From the NCBI RefSeq assembly GCF_900747795.2, contig NC_041409.2:68274960-68338959 (forward strand): DNA of 64,000 bases, written 5' to 3'. The notes below the pieces were generated by a model that was not told where the DNA came from, did no database searches, and was given only the letters and a program-made list of their open reading frames with translations. This DNA is from Erpetoichthys calabaricus. Its lineage: Eukaryota > Chordata > Cladistia > Polypteriformes > Polypteridae. Shown here piece after piece: positions 58,240 to 64,000 of the stretch. Position 1 is the first letter of the stretch; each line of letters begins with the position of its first letter. The position numbers were made by a program, and so were the translations under genes.

Positions 58240-58500
58240 CAGTAGCCGAGTTCTTTCACTTTCAACGGTGAATGAAGTACTCTAGGAACTGCATTTAGGA
58301 CTCAGGCCAGGAAGCACTTCTTTACACAAAGAGTTATGGGAATCTGGAACAAACTACTGAGTCATGGAGTTGAAGCAGAAACCTTGACAACCTTTAAGAA
58401 GAATCTGGGTGAGATATTGGGACATCTTAGCTATTAGCTAAACAAACTTAATTAAAATGAGCTGAATTGTCACTCCTGGTTTGTCAAATTTCTTATGTGA
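58240..58500 (+). mobile_element. LINE 3' end with last codons
   Basis: The + strand reads 'RKHFFTQRVMGIWNKLLSHG' and 'ETLTTFKKNLGEILGHLSY', the C-terminal end of a CR1/L2-type LINE protein. It is followed by the short tail 'tttgtcaaatttcttatgt', as in a family widespread in early-branching fish. It is 5' truncated. Confidence 0.65.
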
Positions 58501-59431
58501 GGCCCCAATTTAGAATAACACTCTTTGTAAAAAATAGAATAAAATATTTGTTAATATCAATCCTCTGTTCTGAAACACGTGAAAAGGATAAGAAATGTTA
58601 GCCTAAAAACACAATTCAGCTCTTAGGTAATTAAAGCACATTGATGATTCAGAACCTGACAAGAAGACACAAAAGAAGACAAACCCATGCTCACTTGTCT
58701 GAGATGTTTTCTTTCCTTTTAGTTATTCTAGTGTGTATTTGAGAGGAGGTTTGTTGTTTGTCATAATATATTTATTTACTAGCTGTGCTATCTATCTAAG
58801 ACGGGTTGAAATTGAAGTAATCATCTTAGACTTCAGCATTAACAATTGCATGGACCACCTATTGCAATGTATTTTGTAATGCATGTAGTAATACAATGCG
58901 TTGTATCTGTCATTCCAACAGAAGGTGCGTCACAAACATTTGCAGTAAAAAATGTATTGCATTTGTCACTCCAACAGATGGTGCATCATAAACCTTTGTA
59001 TTAAAAATGCATTGTATGTGTCAACAGATGGTGAATCTACTATATGGCATTTGGTATGGGACTTGTAAAAGCAGTGCTAATGTTTATAGTGCACCATCTG
59101 TTGGATAACAGAGACAAAGCAAACACACAGACGTAGATACACAGACAGTTGCCCTTAAATTACTAAGTTTAATCTTCACTTTCCAAATATTAAAGGAATA
59201 CTCCATCAAAAACGATGTTTTTTATATGTTACTTAACTGCATGCAGTTTGTAGTGAAGGTTGAGAAAAATGTTTAATCTCATATTTTCATGCAAAATGGA
59301 GAGAATAAAGTTTATGATATAGCAGAAGTCAATGGTGACCAATGCTGTACAATGGCAAATGATGTGGAAAAATATCCATGGAGGGGAACTTCATGTCACA
59401 TAATTCACGTCATTTATTCAAAACCTTGGTG
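58501..59431. other. Intergenic with a short minisatellite
   Basis: At about 58890-59040 three units of roughly 55-65 bp repeat 'ccaacagatggtgcatca'-like sequence. An inverted 'gcaccatctgttgg' lies at 59091. A block from about 58778 ('actagctgtgctatctatct') to 59165 may be one unclassified mobile element. No gene seen. Confidence 0.4.
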
Positions 59432-59530
59432 CCGTGTCCAGGGTTTGTTCCTGCCTTATGCATTACGCTGGCTGTGTTAGGCTCCAGCACCCCCTGCAAC
59501 CCTAATCTGGATTATGCAGGTTAGAATATG
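59432..59530 (+). repeat. Old SINE family A tail fragment
   Basis: 'gtccagggtttgttcctgcc' and 'ggctccagcaccccctgcaa' followed by 'ggattatgcaggttag' is the diverged 3' half of SINE A. Confidence 0.55.
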
Positions 59531-60104
59531 ACTTGACATGACCTGCTCAAAACTTGCAAAACACATGCTTTTTCCTCCAATACTGTTGAATATATACTGT
59601 ACTTCCAGAATAGTCAGCAGACATCATAAACAGGAAACTACAGCCTGGTGCCTTTTGGAATTAAATACCTCCCTCAGCATCCACTGGTTGGTCAAGAGTC
59701 ATGTATTCAATTAAAAAAGTGACTCCCATGAGTTTCTGGGTGTCCTGTTTATGTATACACTGGTAACTGCATAAGTAACAATTTAAAAATATTTTAGCAC
59801 AAAAGTTTGTGTCTTGCACTTTGAGCATACAACTGGATACATGACATGAGACATAACAAGATCGCTTGCTGTTCTGTTATGTCACAAACTTTTTCTCTCT
59901 GTTCTAAATGAAAACATGACATTAAAACTGTTTCTCAGCCACAACTACAAAGTACATGGGGTAAGTAAGATATACGAAATGTGGGTTTTGGTGTATTCCT
60001 TTAATAGTCTAAAAATCATTTTTAGTTCTGCTTTGTTCATGAAGCTTTGCTGCCTAGAAGCAGATTTGTGTTTGTGTCCAAGTGTCATAAACAAGTGATT
60101 GTGA

Positions 60105-60187
60105 GTATCCGCTCAGTTTAAGGGAGCTATATAAAATTAGGATTATTATGTGAATTTCTCCTTGGGATTAATAAAGTATCTATCTGT
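60105..60187 (+). repeat. LINE/SINE 3' tail
   Basis: 'gagctatataaaattagga' and 'ctccttgggattaataaagt' with 'atctatctgtct' form a typical fish retroposon 3' end, related to the fragment at 3826-3862. Confidence 0.55.
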
Positions 60188-60452
60188 CTTAAAACTGCAA
60201 CACTTGAGTTGCCTAATTTTATTTACTACATTATAATGCACTCTATTTTCTGTTTTTCATTCCAATTTAACATTATTGATGCACATGACTGCGCATCATC
60301 ATCATCATCGTCACTGTCCACACCCATATTTTCATAAATCCAGTGGTTTATGGATTTAGAGGCAAAGTAATCAGCAGGGAAAAGATCATCCTATCGCAGG
60401 ATGGTTAAAACCATCATTTTGCAGAAAATGCACATTGAAATAAAAGACATTA

Positions 60453-61161
60453 TTTATTGTAGAGAATGGCTGAGTACAAAAATACTTTTGACATTTTTTT
60501 TACAAAACAATAATATATACATAACTGCATAGTTGAGTGTAAAAAAATCCATTCTTCTCTTCTTAACCACTATGAGCACAAAGCCATCGTATGCTCATAA
60601 AATTTGTGTACTATCTTACCGTCTTGATATCATTAGACTGCAAAAATACAGAACTTTTGACTGGTCTAATGTTAAAGTAATAATGCCACTTTTGAGAAAT
60701 TCGGATTTTATCTGCCCTCTTCAAAGTTATCGCCCCAAAACACTACGCCAAAGCAATAGCAGAAGGGGACAGAATCTCTCATATCAATCTGTCATGATTT
60801 TAATGGGAAACAAAATGCACAGCATCGAGAAACGCAAGATGATCAGAAATAAAAAGCTAAAAAATATAACATTATATTTCTGTAAGATCTGAAATGAAAC
60901 AAATCCTGGCATGGTTGAAGAAGAGTAAAAATAAAAGTTAAATAATGAAACTGACCAGGCCATGTAGTGCCGACTACCCTTAACCGACTGGCAGCTCATT
61001 CTCATTAGCAGAACACTGAAAGCTAACGTTCGAGTAAGACATGTGACTGATTCACTTGAAGAACTATTATAGTCCGTACATATTCTTGGATTCCAAGCAT
61101 GCCGAAAGCCAGCCAGTTGGTGAGTCCAGGTGGCTTTCTCTTTCACCCCATTGCTGAAAGC
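60453..61161 (-). other. C14orf28: C14orf28 3' UTR (predicted)
   Basis: The stretch follows the stop codon on the - strand. AATAAA signals on that strand lie at 60453-60458 and further out at 60218-60223. No repeat is recognised between 60200 and 61161, in keeping with a conserved 3' UTR. The exact end is inferred. Confidence 0.45.
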
Positions 61162-62335
<1,174 letters not shown>

Positions 62336-63240
62336 CAGCAATCCCTCCTCCATCGCGGGGGTTGCGTTCCAGAGCCACCCGCGAAATAAGAAAATCTGCG
62401 AAGTAGAAACCATATGTTTATATGGTTATTTTTATATTGTCATGCTTGGGTCACAGATTTGCGCAGAAACACAGGAGGTTGTAGAGAGACAGGAACGTTA
62501 TTCAAACACTGCAAACAAACATTTGTCTCTTTTTCAAAAGTTTAAACTGTGCTCCATAACAAGACAGAGATGACAGTTCCGTCTCACAATTAAAAGAATG
62601 CAAACATATCTTCCTCTTCAAAGGAGTGCGCGTCAGGAGCAGAGAATGTCAGAGAGATAGAGAAAAGCAAACAAATCAATAGGGCTGTTTGGCTTTTAAT
62701 TATGCGAAGCACCGCGGCACAAAGCTGTTGAAGGCGGCAGCTCACACCCACTCCGTCAGGAGCAGACAAAGAGAGAGAGAGAGAGAGAGAGAGACAGAGT
62801 TTGTTTATCAATCAAAAATCAATACGTGCCCTTCGAGCTTTTAAGTATGCGAAGCACCGTGCAGCATGTCGCTTCAGGAAGCAGCTGCACAAAAGATAGC
62901 AACGTCTTTCAGCATTTTTAGACGAGCGTCCGTATCGTCGAGGTGTGCAAACAGCCCCCCTGCTCAATCCCCCTACGTCAGGATCAGAGAAAGTCAGCGC
63001 AAGAGAGAGAGAAGAGTAAGCAATCTAGCTTCTCAGCCATCTGCCAATAGCGTCCCTTGTATGAAATCAACTGGGCAAACCAACTAAGGAAGCATGTACC
63101 AGAAATTAAAAGACCCATTGTCCGCAGAAATCCGCGAACCAGCAAAAAATCCGCGATATATATTTAAATATGCTTACATATAAAATCCGCGATGGAGTGA
63201 AGCCGCGAAAGGCGAAGCGCGATATAGCGAGGGATTACTG
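62336..63240. mobile_element. Tigger/pogo-type MITE, second family
   Basis: The left end 'cagcaatccctcctccatcg' and the inverse of the right end 'tatagcgagggattactg' are terminal inverted repeats with TA on both sides (62334-62335, 63241-63242). CpG-rich inner inverted motifs ('ccgcgaaa', 'tccgcgatgga') are typical of the group. The interior repeats a 'gtcaggagcagag' unit at 62632, 62755 and 62977 and holds a (GA)n run near 62768. No transposase. It lies in a C14orf28 intron. Confidence 0.85.
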
Positions 63241-63439
63241 TATTACTAATCACATTTATACACTGCATACAGCCGATTGTTTTATGCTTTTAGACAGATA
63301 GAGACAGTAAATTGATCCCAAAGCTGTATGCTAAATATTATAGGTTGCTTGCACTATTTACTCCATTTTTTATTCTTGGTTTCACTGACAGTTTTAATAT
63401 ATTTACTGCCAAACAGTCACAGTGGTTAGTGATGCTGTC

Positions 63440-63690
63440 TTACAGTTGAAATGTCACAGCTGAAAATCCTGTGCTCAACCAGTGTCTCTGTGGAGTCTGC
63501 AGGTTATCCTCATGCTGGTGTGAGTTCTACTCCAGGTTTTCCTCCCACATCCCAGCAGGCAGATTAAGGATAAGTTTGCCCTGTGCGAGTCCAAGTGTGG
63601 GTTTGTGCAGGAGTAGTCTCTGCAATTAACTGGTGCTCTTTTCAGGATTTGTTCCTGCCTAGTTCTCTAAACTCCAACAATGGCTATCAT
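63440..63690 (+). repeat. Old diverged SINE family A copy
   Basis: 'ctgtggagtctgcaggttat', 'aggttttcctcccacatccc' and 'ttttcaggatttgttcctgc' follow the family A body in order with many changes. It is about as old as the copy at 15250-15530. Confidence 0.6.
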
Positions 63691-64000
63691 TTTATTTCCT
63701 GCTTGAATGCCTTGGTGACCTGTTAGCAGTTGGCGCTGAATGGATCTTTGAAAATGTATACTAGATCTCCTCATAAGAAAAATTAGACTGTCAACACTCT
63801 GCATGTAGTCAAGACTTTTCCACTGTGACAATATCCCATGTACTAAAAAAACACCCACTCAATGGGTACAGATGTATAATTTGTTGAAAAAAGCAGGTAT
63901 TGGGAATTCGTCTGCTTTCACAATCCATCATGTTAGAGGACCGCTGCTGACAGCAATGCAGGATCTACTGCTAGTGCTGCTGTACAAGACCCCCTTGTTG
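63691..64000. other. Right edge, nothing recognised
   Basis: Probably still C14orf28 intron. I looked for its next upstream exon on the - strand and did not find it here. Confidence 0.5.

Noticed and set aside
58890-59040. CRISPR-like array
   Set aside because: Only three diverged units with no constant repeat and spacer structure, in a vertebrate genome.
60533-61146. Two overlapping open frames (+ 119 codons, - 120 codons)
   Set aside because: They fall in the predicted 3' UTR of C14orf28, just past its stop codon, and resemble no protein.

Overview
The window reads as a repeat-rich vertebrate chromosome, most likely from a ray-finned fish with a large genome. The evidence is a spliced KLHL28 gene, a Rex3 non-LTR retrotransposon, several Tc1 elements, Helitrons, and tRNA-headed SINEs with 'GGAT' or 'ATT' tails. 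The mix of families makes me favour a polypterid (bichir or reedfish), but that is an inference from repeat style and not proven here.

Two host genes are present, and they converge tail to tail. KLHL28 lies on the + strand. Its four coding exons (12192-13090, 15650-16093, 32987-33195, 33538-33701) add up to 1716 nt, or 571 codons plus stop, the length known for the vertebrate protein. A candidate non-coding first exon and ETS-type promoter lies near 4740-4989. The last two coding exons of a C14orf28 orthologue lie on the - strand at 61849-61983 and 61162-61345, and its earlier exons are beyond the right edge. The same convergent order is known in human (chromosome 14q21). The expected divergent neighbour of KLHL28, TOGARAM1, has no coding exon in the left 4.7 kb.

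Layout: 1-4700 holds SINE, Tc1 and LTR-element debris. 4740-12191 is the promoter and intron 1, with an LTR-like piece, a BEL/Pao-type fossil and a Helitron that still carries helicase sequence. Intron 2 (13091-15649) is mostly plain. Intron 3 (16094-32986) holds a Helitron with 170-bp internal repeats, an apparently intact Tc1 sitting inside a SINE, a second Tc1 with a damaged transposase, a recent SINE, and a Rex3 inserted in a Helitron. From 33702 to about 45470 come the KLHL28 3' end, nested Tigger and hAT MITEs, an LTR-like fossil and a long repeat-poor stretch. From 45485 to 60200 the sequence is dense repeat: SINEs, a solo LTR, LINE ends, a Tc1 relic, two inverted copies of an unclassified 0.9-kb repeat, a possible 4.3-kb element with terminal inverted repeats, and a Tigger MITE. 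C14orf28 with its probable 3' UTR, a second Tigger MITE and an old SINE close the window.

The most interesting protein observation is that the two C14orf28 exons carry, in the right order, motifs resembling the C-terminal half of ubiquitin-specific proteases. I found no strong evidence for a new gene system. All similarity statements come from reading the sequence and from remembered family consensus, with no database search.
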